From positions 3,590-36,326 of the forward strand of contig WELB01000128.1 in the NCBI GenBank assembly GCA_009602725.1: a stretch of 32,737 nucleotides of DNA, read 5' to 3'. A program made the translations under genes and the position numbers. Positions 1 through 9,947 of this stretch are shown piece by piece. Source of the DNA: Spirogloea muscicola. Taxonomy: Eukaryota; Streptophyta; Zygnematophyceae; Spirogloeales; Spirogloeaceae. The notes under the pieces are model-generated. The model was not told the origin of the DNA, did no database searches, and worked only from the letters and a program-made list of their open reading frames with translations. Numbering within the stretch: position 1 is the stretch's first letter; the number at the start of each line of letters is the position of its first letter.

Positions 1-22
1 AGCTATAGGATGACTCACAGAT

Positions 23-2586
23 GTGCCTATTTTGTCTTTCATCACAAGGTCATCATCAACCAGCGCTTGCAGTACATCCTTCACAGCCTGGCTTATCACA
101 CCCTTCTTTGGCCCCAATCTCCCGCCGCCGCCGCCGCCCCCTCCGCCGCGGCCCCCACCTCCCAGCCCTCCGCCTCCTCGGCCGCCTCCTAGCCCCCCAC
201 CGCCGCCCTCTCCCCGTGAGTACCATGCCGCCCTGCAAGCTCTGCCGCCAGACAGTGCTGGCCACCCTAGCCTCCATTTGCACCTCCCGCTGCCAGAGTA
301 GCTGCTGAGGGGCATGCGCTGCCTCCCTGGCGCCGCCCATTGCAGCCGTACCTGCGCGGCCACTCTCGCCCAAGCCTCCAGGTGAGGAAGCCTGCCGAGT
401 CACACAAGGCTGTTGCGTGCTCGTCGAGCTTCTATCACTGCTTCTGCTGACGCACTCGTCTGATCGCCGGCATCGGAGGGGGCCGGACAGCCGAAGCAGC
501 AAGCGCTTGTCAGCTCTGTCGAGACCGGAGCAGCTGCTTCCACCCCCTTTGCAGGCCTGCCTGTCAAGAGTGTGACAGGTTGAGCGCTTGGCGATCACGC
601 CTGTGATGAGATCGGCAGGGCTTTACCATCAGCCCCTTGTGAACAGCACCAATCGACAATGCCGTGTACATGCCACCGACGACTAACGGAGCCTCCTCTA
701 CTTTTCAGAGTCGTGCGATCTGAGCATTGGAAAGTGGGTGTACGACCGCCGAAGGCCCCTGTACAGCGGCTTCTCCTGCCCCTTCATACGCTCGACTGGA
801 AATTGTGACCGCAATGGGAGGGCTGACACAGCCTACCAGAAGTATCGGTGGCAACCGCAGGACTGCGATTTGCCACGTTTCAATCCTCGCCAGTTCCTCC
901 GGGCAATGACGGGCAAGGTTCGCCACCATACTTCATCCTCTGATCTACTCAATGATGGCCTGCAGCTTGTACGCTTTGGCACTTTGAATGATTGTTGTGG
1001 CATGCAGCAAGCTGACGTACATTCTGGCACTCTTTCCAGAAAATTGCTCTTATTGGTGACTCTTTGATGAGAAACTTCCAGCAGAGCTTGGCTTGCCTCC
1101 TCAACACCACAACTCCTCTTGTGGTGATTTCTCAGCCAGCATGCCGTGTTGGCTTCCCTCCGTTTCTCTGTCAGTCAGATATCGAGTCCCAGAGATCTCA
1201 TGAATGACTATTGGAGTGTCGCTGCACTGAGCAGCGATACACGCCTCCTCCACACAACATACGCCTCCTAAGACCTTGCATGGCGTGCTGCCCTAAACCT
1301 CAACTGTGACCTCTAAACAGCACTGAGGCTTTCCTGACATTCAAATCCAGTCCTGGCGCAGGGCTTTCACAGGAATGTTGGGCCCTTGATCATGGAGGGT
1401 GTCCAAGTCCCAGGCTACTCAGTAGCAATTATTGGCGTTTTCTCAAGCTTTCTGATGGAGGCTACCCAACCTGCCTACATTGCTGGCAAAACTGGCGGGC
1501 ACGGGTATGAAGTGGATCTTGACACAGTTGACCCAGTGTTCCGAGATGCAATTCCCTACTTCGATGTCATCGTCTTCCTTTCCGGGCACTGGTGGTTTAC
1601 AAACTCGCCAGGCGTCGTGACCCACAACGTCTACATCAGAAAGTAAGTTGGACCTGCATTCATGCCTCATGCCTGCATTGCGTGGTACCTTATGCTGGGA
1701 TAGTATGCATCTGCTAGTCAACAGCTCAGGCAAGTCTACCACGTACATCACTATGGTCTGTGACTGTATGGCCAGGAAGCGTCGTTAATTATGCGGCTGA
1801 AGGTCGCTAAAACAAAGCAACCGCATGCACTCCCAGCATTGGTGGAATCACATGGATGCAATACAGAGGATGACACTGGTGTAGTCTGCACGTTACAATT
1901 CTAGTCCATTGATCCGTTTGCATCCGCCTGGCAAGCTCATCTGCAGTGGGACTGTGTTCAATGGCACCTTCATTGATGCTTACGAGGCCGGCTTGACAAC
2001 GTTGCGATCACATTTGGACCAGATTGGCTACACGGGCATTCCTTACTACCTGAGCTACTCACCCTCTCATTACAACACAGAAGATGGCTTGCCTACTTGC
2101 AATGTCACTACTCCACTGTCGGCTGCGGAGACCCAGGCTATATATCCTTTTCTTGGCATCTCCAATTACTATAGTGCTGAAAGGCGGGTCTTCCACCATC
2201 CGGCCAGTAAGGTGCGACTTCTTGACGTATCCGACCTGAGTGCGTACAGAGCAGATGCCCATATGGGCCCTTACTACCAGTCTCAGAAGCGCGGACTCAC
2301 CCCTGGGGCTCTGGACTGCACGCACTGGTGTGTGCCAGGACTGCCAGACACGTGGGCAGACATATTGTATGCAAGCATGCTGCGAGAGTCGAGCCTGTTT
2401 GACCAGTCGCCCCCTCCTCCCTCACCCCCACCACGACCTCCCCCTTCTCCGCCCCCTCCTCCTCCTCCTCCACCTCCACCTCCTCCGCCCCCTCGCCCTC
2501 CTTCACCTCCGCCAAGGATGCACAAGCCGGGCCGAAGGTGGAGAAGTGCCTCACCCCCTCCTGCGGTTCTACCTCAGAGCCCATGA
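23..2586 (+). CDS. TBL: TRICHOME BIREFRINGENCE-LIKE (TBL) / PC-esterase protein with proline-rich ends
   Basis: Model: exons 23-215, 709-917, 1040-1173, 1373-1642 and 1905-2586; every join keeps phase and each intron is GT-AG. Exon 2 carries the PMR5N/TBL signature (CDLSIGKWVYD, then CPF, NGR and YRWQP). Exon 3 opens with the SGNH nucleophile block IALIGDSLMRN. Exon 5 has the DxxH-type block DCTHWCVPGLPDTWADILY. Plant TBL proteins are Golgi type II membrane proteins that O-acetylate wall polysaccharides; that role is inferred here. Both ends are proline-rich: PPPPP/SPPPP before the TBL domain in exon 1 and again near 2409-2515, as in algal extensins and pherophorins. No clear signal anchor is visible, so the ATG at 23 is uncertain and the gene may start upstream of the window. 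The exon 3 donor (1174) is the weakest splice site. The stop is TGA. Confidence 0.85.
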
Positions 2587-2690
2587 GAGGGCGTGAGGTC
2601 CTGAAGCTCCTTATACGCCGTGGGAGGAGCGCTCTCAATTCAGATCATAGATTATGACCATTCTTTTCCACATTCACATTGAATGGGATC

Positions 2691-2695
2691 TGTAA
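2691..2695 (+). terminator. TGTAA polyadenylation signal of the TBL gene
   Basis: TGTAA lies 105 bases after the TBL stop. This pentamer is the usual polyadenylation signal in many green algae. No other recognisable feature lies between 2700 and about 2955. Confidence 0.55.
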
Positions 2696-2959
2696 ACTGG
2701 CTAGTTGACGTTGTGCGGGCTTGCGGGGTCGGGCGAAGGTGTACAAATGGTAGCAGGAGAGGCACATGCGGGTATGTGCTGCGCTGGCATCGTAGAATAC
2801 CTGTCAAGTGCCGATGCTGTGAGAAAAGAACGTGGAGCTAAGGGAGTCCAACAGTTGAAGCAGCGTCAGTTTGAGGAGGTGCCTCTAGGGGAATAAGAGA
2901 GCACAGCTGCTAATAATTGAGGGACTGGCAGGAGCACCGCAAGTAGGGGGGTGAGGGGN

Positions 2960-3060
2960 GCCTCGGCTTGCTCTCCATGGAAGTATTTGCTCGCCCATGG
3001 AGAAGAGGGGCTAACAAAGCCAGCCCAAGACGAATGGACAAAAGGACAAGAGGAAATGGA
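2960..3060 (-). repeat. Hairpin repeat module, minus orientation
   Basis: A copy of the dispersed module that reads, on the minus strand, TTGTCCATTC, then a GGGCTGG/CCAGCC-like hairpin, then CTCTTCTCCATGGGCGAGCA. Close relatives lie at 14620-14760, 16660-16730, 25690-25750 and 26520-26580. An N sits at 2959 at its edge. Confidence 0.6.
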
Positions 3061-3064
3061 GTAA

Positions 3065-3205
3065 GTATTGAGTGGTGGAGGGCCTGAGTGGCTTAAGTAC
3101 AAAGGGAAGCACATCGACAGATGTACATCACCTGCTGCTGAGCTGACCCGCTCAGTAACCACGAGTCAGCATGTAGAGGTTGCTAACGAATGCATGTGAG
3201 GGATG
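3065..3205 (-). mobile_element. Family A REL-LINE, 3'-end fragment
   Basis: On the minus strand this encodes a tail ending LYMLTRGY and TGA, followed by a 3'-UTR like that after the family A ORF at 5148. Only the last codons and UTR remain, so it is a 5'-truncated copy. Confidence 0.6.
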
Positions 3206-3224
3206 CCGATGGAAAACATCGTGT

Positions 3225-3470
3225 ATTGATGACAGAGGGCCTGAGCTGCCAAGCACAAAAGCAAGCTCCGCTACAGATGTAGGCTGCCTGATGCTATTCT
3301 GACCCACTCAGTGGCTGTGGGTCAGCACATAGAGATTGCTCACCGCTGCCCAAATCCTGGACGGCAGCTTCCAACTCCACCTGCCACCAGATGATTTCGC
3401 CCAGCACTTTGGTGCAGAGCATTGGACTGAGGTCGCTGCAGGCACACAAGCACATGTAATCCCTGGTGGT
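3225..3470 (-). mobile_element. Family A REL-LINE, second 3'-end fragment
   Basis: It aligns by eye with 5085-5290 over the 3'-UTR and the last ~40 codons (tail SNLYVLTHSH). It lies next to the fragment at 3065-3205 in the same orientation, so two truncated copies are stacked. Confidence 0.55.
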
Positions 3471-3985
3471 AACCCCTACTTAGTCACGTTTGGACCTTGT
3501 CAACACAATTTTCGGGCTAGCCTTCTACAGCCATCGCCCTCTACTAGAAGAGTCTTCCTTCTACTGGAACAGTCTATCCTTTCACAGTCCTCGCCCCCTT
3601 TGACTCGAGGTTCATGAGCGCCCACTCGCACATGTCACGGACAATAGTTTACGTGCTTTTGGCGCCTCCCGGCCCATTTAATGGCCACTTGAGTCGCAGT
3701 GGGCTTCAGCAGTTTTTTCTGGCCCTTCGAAGTTTGTTTGTTCTTTTTCTGGGCTGGTCAATCAGAGCCGTCGCCCATTACAGGAAGAGTCACTTTGTGG
3801 GCTGGCCTCTCACTGCCACGCCCTTACTGTGAAATGAGCTGCTTTTTCGAAGCGGCTTTCTTCTTTCCTGTGCCCTCTACTTCGCTGACACTGCTACTTC
3901 TGGGTCTCGTTGGGGTGCCTCTTAGATAGCGCTTCTAGCCACTTCTCTTCTTGCCCCTTCGTAGTTTGGCCCCTTCGAAACTTGC
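3470..3985 (+). repeat. Diverged hairpin modules and CTACTGGAAGAGTC-type repeats
   Basis: No gene is seen. The stretch has degraded copies of the GGGCTGG hairpin (near 3740 and 3798) and of a short module reading CTACTAGAAGAGTCTTCC (near 3540) that recurs near 26580, 26985 and 28000. Confidence 0.45.
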
Positions 3986-3986
3986 T

Positions 3987-4175
3987 CAGGTCTACCGCAT
4001 GCGACTCTCCATATTCCCGCAGCGGTCTATGGCCAACGCTTTTTGCACCTGCGTGCTGGCCGTGCTCACGCTGCTGCCTAGGGCTTTCGTCAGGGGGATT
4101 GTTTTCCGCTAGCTAGTCTGTCAGATTTGAGGCTCCTCACTCGTTGCTATTAAGTGATTCATCCTCCCCCTGTTT
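3987..4175 (+). mobile_element. Family B REL-LINE, 3'-end fragment
   Basis: It starts in a QVYRMRLS block, runs through a degraded alanine-rich stretch and ends in a 'gatttgaggctcctcactcg' tail with a following TAA, then a UTR beginning 'ccatcctcccc'-like. The coding frame is broken. It matches 9640-9830 and 14025-14290. Confidence 0.65.
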
Positions 4176-4243
4176 TGAGAATTGCGCTTCTGGCCCCTTC
4201 GTAGTTTGGCCCCTTTCGCCCCTTGTCAATTTCTTTGGGCTGG

Positions 4244-4386
4244 CCTCTCACAGCCACCAGTCAATCTGGCCGCGCTTTTCCTTTTTCGGGCTGGCTTCTC
4301 ACAAGAAAAGAAAGCGCGGCCAGATTGACTGGTGGCTGTGAGAGGAAGAAAGCAAGCGCGGCCAGATTGACTGGTGGCTGGGAGAG
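4244..4386. repeat. Perfect 35-bp inverted repeat with an extra third copy
   Basis: 4244-4278 and 4311-4345 are exact reverse complements separated by 32 bases. A further near-identical copy in the second orientation follows at 4355-4386. The repeated unit is the family D 3' tail (CCAGTCAATCTGGCCGCGCT) with part of the hairpin. Confidence 0.8.
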
Positions 4387-4399
4387 GACAGCCCGAAAA

Positions 4400-4542
4400 G
4401 TTCGCTTACTGCTGTATCAGTTCTTAGCATTCAGACTCCTTCAGACCTTGTCCATTCTTTTGGGCTGGCCTCTCCCAGCCAAAAGAATTGACAAGGTCTG
4501 AAGGAGCCGGAGTGCCAAGGACTGAGACAGCAGCAAGCGGAC
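4400..4542. repeat. Palindrome of about 69-bp arms (tail-to-tail family D ends)
   Basis: Left arm 4400-4468 and right arm 4475-4542 are near-exact reverse complements around the 6-base loop CCTCTC. The differences are a handful of substitutions and one missing G. The right arm continues into a family D coding remnant on the minus strand, and the same sequence appears once, unfolded, at 14429-14500. Confidence 0.8.
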
Positions 4543-4544
4543 TT

Positions 4545-4680
4545 TCAGAAACCACCTAGTCAGTAGATGCAAGTCTGTAGCTAGCAGGCGGAAAGACGTC
4601 GCCCTGACGGAAGCCGGAGGCCGCCGCCAAAGAGAGAGAGAGAGAGAGAGCCGCCAAAGCGCGCAGGCTGCGCGCTAGTG
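4545..4680 (-). mobile_element. Family D REL-LINE C-terminal fragment
   Basis: The minus strand encodes the GFRQGDVFP block, then a short diverged tail before the palindrome. It is the counterpart of 14325-14430 on the plus strand. Confidence 0.6.
4631..4652 (+). repeat. (AG)11 microsatellite
   Basis: A pure AG dinucleotide run inside the family D fragment. Confidence 0.9.
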
Positions 4681-4682
4681 GA

Positions 4683-4876
4683 CCTCGAAGGCAAGAGAGA
4701 AGGGCTCGCCCATTGAGGATAGGGGCTGGAAAAAGCAAGCCCAGAAAAGAATGAACAAAGGACGAGAAGGGGCCAGGGGAAGTACGAAGAACAAGGCAAG
4801 GGACTGCTGCCTTGTCCTTGTCCATTCTTTTGGGCTGGCCTCTCCCAGCCACCAGTTAATCTGGCCGCGCTTGCTT
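4683..4876. repeat. Hairpin module plus family D tail
   Basis: 4690-4760 is a minus-orientation module ('ctcgcccattgaggatagg' side). 4806-4876 is a plus-orientation family D 3' end: TTGTCCATTCTTTTGGGCTG hairpin followed by the CTGGCCGCGCTTGC tail. Confidence 0.6.
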
Positions 4877-4882
4877 CCTTGC

Positions 4883-5000
4883 AAAGAGATGGCCAAGCGC
4901 ATCCGGAAGACTTGGGCGAGGGACCCGGCGACATTGACGCCAGGCTGCTCGCCCTGCTGCCCGTGGCGGCGGGCCGCTGCTCGCCGCGCAAGGCGGTGAA
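4883..5000 (-). mobile_element. REL-LINE C-terminal coding fragment
   Basis: The minus strand encodes LARRAAARRHG, then GSLAQVFRMRLAISLQ, related to the family B C-terminal region (RMRLSVSLQRSM). It is cut at the ISLQ position by the family D tail insertion. It is an isolated coding fragment without its own 3' end. Confidence 0.55.
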
Positions 5001-5050
5001 GCCATTTTGCGCCAAGGGCTCCGTGTAGAAACGAAAGTGCTCGCTTATGG

Positions 5051-8000
5051 AAAGATTTCGTGTATTTGAAACAAACGAAGGCCAAATGGCCAAGTACAAA
5101 GGCAAGGACATCTTAAGACCTACATAACCTACAGTAGATTGACCCGCTCAGAAACCACGGGTCAAAACATAAAGGTCGCTAACCGATGCCTGGATACAAG
5201 ATGGCAGATACGAAGCCCTTCTGCTACCAACTAGAGCTCGCCCAGCTTTCTGGTGCAAAGCATTAGCCTGAGCACGCTGCAAATAGGCCGAAACTCGTCG
5301 TCGCAACAACGACAGATAAGCAGCTGGCAAGCCCATCTCAGCCGGGAACACATCTGCATGTCGTGTGTAGCCTAGATTGGCTATGTTTTGAAGGAGAGTA
5401 AGGAAACGAGGACCTAAGCAGCCAAAGATGTCGATTGCTGCTGGCAAGAGCTGATCATATCGGGGGTAATCGGAGTAGTGCTGCAACTTTCTTTGTTCAG
5501 CACTGCCCACTGCGTGGCCAGCGATGTGTGTCGATGCTGGACCTTTATAGGCCTCCGTAACCACAATATCGACCAAAGCCCTTGGTCCTCCACCAGGTTG
5601 CACGCCCACAATGTCAAGTGTACGGCGATGATGACGTCCCTGGGCATCCGTGGTGATAGGCATGATGTTGTTCACTTCCACGATCGCACGATATCCGGCG
5701 TCGCGCATCAAACCCGCCAGAGCATCACGGAGGAGGTTGTGGATGCCCACCACTTCTGGTCCAGTGGGGCATCGCAGCATGTGAGTGGCGAGCTCAGCAC
5801 TCTCTGCGCGGAAGCCGCACTCACACTGGCGCACCCCAATCAGGCAGTTAGGTGGGAGGCCGAGGACGAGTTGAAGCGACGTCCGAAAGGCCTCGGAGCT
5901 GATGCTGAAGGCGCTGGCCACGGCGTGTGAGGTGATCCAGTCTGTGGCTCCAGGTGTGGCGAGGGAAGTGAGTCTTGCCAGGCTCCTTGGATTGTTGTGA
6001 ATCTCTGGCAGCCTCCTCAAGCTTCTGCGGCGCTCATCTACCACTGCCGTAACCAGTCTGGATTGTGCCCCTCTATCCGAAGCTTGGGCGAGGGCGGAGA
6101 ATGGCGTGAGTAGGGGTTGTATAGAGGGGAAAGAGCCGATTGCCAAGTCACGGATGCTCCTCAGATCCGCTTGGAAGGATAAGGAGCCTTCCTCCACGTT
6201 GCGTACGGGATCGTGGAGGCAAGGGAAGCGCATGGGAAGCATAGAGGCGATCTGGTGCCAGCAGCCCAGGAAGGCTGCTTGCGCCGTCTGCTCCAACGAC
6301 CGGCAGCCAAGGCCGCCCATGCGAGTGGGGAGGGAAGCCTGGAGGGCAGATGGAGCGGAGGGGAAAGAGGAAGATTGTAGAAGGGATGCCAGGGACTGAA
6401 GCAGGGAGTTGTCAAATTCCTTATAGAGCTCGCCCACCATGCCCATTGGGGCGACTGTCAACTGCAAGTAGCATGCCCGTTGGCCGATGCAGCGGGTGAG
6501 AATGGCCAGCGCCAGCTGTGTGTCCCCAAGGAGGGGAAGGGAAGGGAGGGGGGCGAGATGTTTCTGGAGGTGTTCCCGCAAGTCCACCGCCACGTGAGCT
6601 GGTGTGCCGAGGGGGACCTTGAGGATGGCCAGCCCATTGGCAGGGGTCTGGCAGCCGTGGGGGAGCTGAAGGTTGGCGGGGAGACCACGTGGGGACCATG
6701 CCAAGCTCTTGGATGGGCAAACCCGCAGGCCCATCAGGTCCAGTTCGCGAACAAGCTAGGGGTAAGCCGCCATGACTTCAGCTGGAGGTCCAATGATGTG
6801 TGTATCATCGGCGTAGGAGGGGAAGAGGAGGTCTGGGTGTTGCCTCTGGGTGCGCTGTATAGCCCGACAATGTGCCAAGGCAAACAGGATTGGGCTAAGG
6901 GGATCCCCCTGGCGTGTGCCAGAAGATGACCACAGCGTCTTCCACGACTCTCCGGCTTGCCAAAGCAGCCGCCCTGGGCGGCCATAGGCCATGAGGAAAA
7001 AGGGTATAAGCGAAGGGAAGTGGTTGCGCAGCTCCTCCATGATGACGCTGCGCTCCACTGTGTTGAAGGCGTTACTGATATCCAGTCCAAGGACCATCAT
7101 TGAAGGGTCCACGTCGAGAGCAGCGCGGATGCCGTGGACGAGGGCCTCCGGCCCGCAGGACATGCCAGCACCAAATTGGTGGGGTGATAGGTGGCTGGTC
7201 AGCTGGGGTTTCAGCTCGCTGCACACGGCCTTTGATACCAGCCGCATGATAACCTCCGTCATCGCAATGGGTCTCACCCCGCCTGTCGGCTTTGCAAGGG
7301 CCAGCAGGTGGCTGGAATTTAAGGCGTCGGCAATGCGTGGTGGAATGGCAACCCTAGCGATGTGCCTGCAGGTGGACAGGAACAGGGAGAAGCTCCTCTC
7401 ATCCCCATCAAGGAAAAGGTCCTGTAGGTGCTCAAAGAGCCATCCAGAAGGGCCTCCAGACACCATACGGGGGGCTTTGGTCAGGGCCAAACGGAGCGCT
7501 TCCAGGTCAAGAGGACTGGGGAGCTCGCCAGCCCAGGGCTCGAGGGGGTGTTGTGGAGGGGGGTGGCGCTGTCGCAAGATAGCCTCCGTGGCGTCGTTGG
7601 TAGTAGCCAGGGGGTCAGGGCAAAGGGCCTGAGCGGCCCGGGAAAGTTCTCCTGCCCTGCCAAAGCGTCTTGCGCGCGCTACATTTCCAGCTGTGGACTG
7701 TTGAGAGGGCTGACTGATTGCTCCATTGCGCGCCCGCCGCTGTGAGAGCGCGACCCGAGCAGCTGCTGCCCGCTGCTGGGCCAACTCCTCCCATTTCCCA
7801 CTTGCAAATGCAGCCAGTCTGTCCTGGAGAGTCTTGCGGCCACCGACGCCGAAGGAGGGAAGATGGCCAAGAACGAGCTTGGGAAAAAGCAATTACAACG
7901 CCCAGGCCGCCTCGTCCATAGAGTCCGCTTCGATGCGTGCGAGGTAAGGCGTAAGAACCTTGGTGCACTGACGACGTGCCCATCTGGGAACGTGGCGAAG

Positions 8001-8963
8001 GTTTCGAAGGCCGTCAGGGATGAGAAGGGGGGTGAGGTCCACTGTGGCAGCCCAATGCCAGCTCTCTGAAGAAGGGGGTGGTGGAGGCCGGACTGTGCCA
8101 GGCACTTGTGAACTCGCTGCCAGCTCCTCGCGATTCTGGCGGTTGCGACAGTGATAGGCATGGACTGGCAGCCCTCTCGTGTTGAAACGTTGCTGGCATA
8201 CTGGGCAGGGGACTCTGTGGTCTGGCGCATTTGGGAGGCCCGTGTGGACTGGGCTTGGGTTGTGAGACTGACCCTGGCGATGGCGAGGTCGTTCTTGATG
8301 GTCATCAGCTGGATGGCGTCTCGCGATAACAGGTCGAGGCAGCAAGGGAGGTGGAGGTACGGGTAGAGGTAACAGGGGAGGTAGAGGAGGCAATGATGGT
8401 GGCGGCACTGGTGGTGGTGGTGGTGGTGGTAGTGGAGCAGGTGGTGGTGGTGGTGGTGGTGGTCGTGGCGGCTCCGGGGCGGGGACTGGTGCTGGCACTG
8501 GTAAATGCACAGCTGGAGCTTGAGAAGGAGATGAGCGTTGCCTTCGAGTCGAGAGTAGATGCAGCAGACTTCGCGGCCGGCAGGAAAGAAAGGGCCCTTC
8601 CGCAGTAGAAGAGTCGCTTGACTGTGCTGGGCTGATGACAATTCCGACTCGGGGGTCCATGTTGGGGGCCTCGGACTCTGCATCCGAGGAGGCCGAGCCA
8701 AGGTCCGCAAGCCGAGCTATCTCATCAGGAGCAGGGACTGCAGGGAGGGGCTCGGGCTCCACAGCCGTCGTCGGGGAGGAGCGTGAAGAAGCTGAAGGGG
8801 GCGTTGAAGGAGTGGGAAGGTCGGCCACTAAGACAATGGCAGCCCTCATTGCAGCAGTCGAGCTGCGGGTGCCGTAAGTGCGAGGGGCGCGCGCGACGGG
8901 CTGCGCGCCGCGCTGCGACCTTTGGCAGCCGCCGCCATGGCGGTGGGGTCGGTCCAAAGCCAA
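5051..8963 (-). mobile_element. Family A non-LTR retrotransposon, near-complete copy (REL type)
   Basis: The element runs on the minus strand. Its ORF spans 8849-5148 and its 3'-UTR runs to about 5051, where similarity to the second copy (15045 onward) stops. Domain order is proline-rich N-terminus, C2H2-like zinc finger, reverse transcriptase with YADD, zinc knuckle, and restriction-like endonuclease. This order resembles R2-type elements more than L1-type ones, which carry an N-terminal APE endonuclease; no APE domain is seen. The true 5' end is unclear: sequence right of 8964 is a separate dispersed repeat. No obvious target-site duplication was found. Confidence 0.85.
5148..8849 (-). pseudogene. 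Family A retrotransposon polyprotein (zinc finger-RT-REL), two in-frame stops
   Basis: One frame stays open from the ATG at 8849 to TGA at 5148 (1,233 codons) except for TAA at 7895-7893 (codon 319) and TAG at 6758-6756 (codon 698). A proline-rich stretch lies around 8340-8480. A zinc finger CPVCQQRF...HAYHC is at residues ~215-234. RT motifs are LGLDISNAFNTV, GTRQGDPLSP and YADD (~679). A knuckle CECG...HMLRC starts at ~1009. The nuclease core is LD(1079)-x14-D(1094) followed by an RK, fitting the PD-x12-14-D pattern of REL domains. The ORF ends LYVLTRGF. Without the stops it would be a normal-length single-ORF REL element, so the copy appears young. The frame extends to 8963 but without an earlier ATG. 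Confidence 0.85.
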
Positions 8964-9030
8964 AGAGGAGCCGGAGAAAGGACTACACTACAAAACACTG
9001 CAGAACACAGAAACGATGCAGAGGAAAGCT
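8964..9030 (+). repeat. Dispersed repeat R1, copy 1
   Basis: This segment (AGAGGAGCCGG, then GGACTACACTACAAAACACT) recurs in reverse complement at about 25612-25690 with only a few differences. It marks the 5' side of the family A element here and the upstream flank of the coiled-coil gene there. Confidence 0.7.
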
Positions 9031-9084
9031 CAGTACCCACGAGTGAGCAACATCAGGTCTGAGTAGCTCGCTGCAGGGAAAGAG

Positions 9085-9327
9085 AAGCCAGCCCGAAAAG
9101 AATTGACAAGGTTCGAAGGGGCCAAACTACGAGCTGGGCAAGGGCTGTGAGAAGCGAAGAAGTGGCTCTCCCAACGGGGGCAAGGGCTGTGAGAAGCCAG
9201 CCCGAAAAGAATTGACAAGGTTCGAAGGGGCCAAACTACGAGCTGGGCAAGGGCTGTGAAAAGCGAAGAAGTGGCTCTCCCAATGGGGCCAAGGGCTGTG
9301 AAAAGCCAGCCCGAAAAGAATTGACAA
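9085..9327. repeat. 109-bp tandem repeat, about 2.2 copies
   Basis: The motif AAGCCAGCCCGAAAAGAATT begins at 9085, 9194 and 9303-9304 with a 109-base period. The first two units differ by only a few bases. Each unit is, on the minus strand, a family B 3' end: the UTR, the GGGCTGGCTT hairpin, and the GAGAGCCACTTCTTC tail. Confidence 0.85.
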
Positions 9328-9370
9328 AAGTTACTAAGAGTCCCCTTTGCTTAGCAGCTATGTCAGAACG

Positions 9371-9504
9371 GGGGAGGATGGACCACTAGTGGTCACTAGT
9401 GGTTCTTTTCTGTGCTTGTTGTTCTTCGTACTTCCCCTGGCCCCTTCTCGTCCTTTGTACATTCTTTTCTGGGCCCGTATCCTCAATGGGCGAGCCCTTC
9501 CCCA
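9371..9504. repeat. CACTAGTGGT palindrome and hairpin module
   Basis: ACCACTAGTG (9382-9391) and CACTAGTGGT (9394-9403) form a short perfect palindrome, repeated at 11161-11198. It is followed by a diverged module copy ('cctcaatgggcgagccctt') leading into the family B fragment. Confidence 0.6.
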
Positions 9505-9947
9505 TTCTGCTGGCTGTGGACGTGCATAGGGCTCTCGGATCCCACTGGCTCGACCTGTTGGCCAGGCTTGCACGGCGCGCTGTGTCCCGCAGGCGCGGTG
9601 AGCCGGCTGACTTCAACGCCGCTGGCTCGTGGGCTCAGGTGTATCGTGTGCGCTTGTCCGTCTCCCTCCAGCGGTCCATGGCCCACGCCTTGCATCTGCG
9701 TGCTGGCCGTGCTCTCGCTGCGGCCTCCGGCTTTCGTCAGGGGGATAGTTTACCGGCAGCTAGTCTGTCGGATGTGAGGCTCCTCACTCGTAACTACTAA
9801 GTGGTCCATCCTCCCCCGTTCTGCCATAGCCTCTTCAGGCCCCGCAGTCGCTGCTTAGCTCGTAGTTTGGCCCTTTCGAACCTTGTCAATTCTATTCGGG
9901 CTGGCTTCTCACAGCCCTTTCCCCCATTGGGAGAGCCACTTCTTCTT
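9505..9947 (+). mobile_element. Family B REL-LINE, C-terminus and 3'-UTR
   Basis: An open frame encodes LAVDVHRALGSHWLDLLARL, then RVRLSVSLQRSM and a final DVRLLTRNY with TAA (9798-9800). The 3'-UTR that follows is the best copy of the family B pattern: CCATCCTCCCCCGTTCTGCC, TTCGAACCTTGTCAATTC, the GGGCTGGCTTCTCACAGCCC hairpin (9898-9917), and the GGGAGAGCCACTTCTTC end. Confidence 0.75.

Noticed and set aside
56-598. Minus-strand 180-codon open frame near the window start
   Set aside because: It overlaps the proline-rich exon and intron of the TBL gene; its Arg/Gly-rich content is what a reversed SPPPP tract gives.
2283-2638. Minus-strand polyglycine and polyglutamate frames
   Set aside because: They are reverse readings of the C-terminal polyproline tract of the TBL gene.
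5148-8849. Reassigned TAA/TAG (glutamine) code, as in some ulvophyte algae
   Set aside because: The five host genes are rich in CAG glutamine codons with no in-frame TAA or TAG, and several LINE tails end in TAA. Their common use of TGA is noted but fits the standard code. Mutation explains the LINE stops.
9085-9327. CRISPR-like direct repeats
   Set aside because: The repeats are contiguous 109-bp tandem units without unique spacers, in a eukaryotic genome, and are LINE 3' ends.
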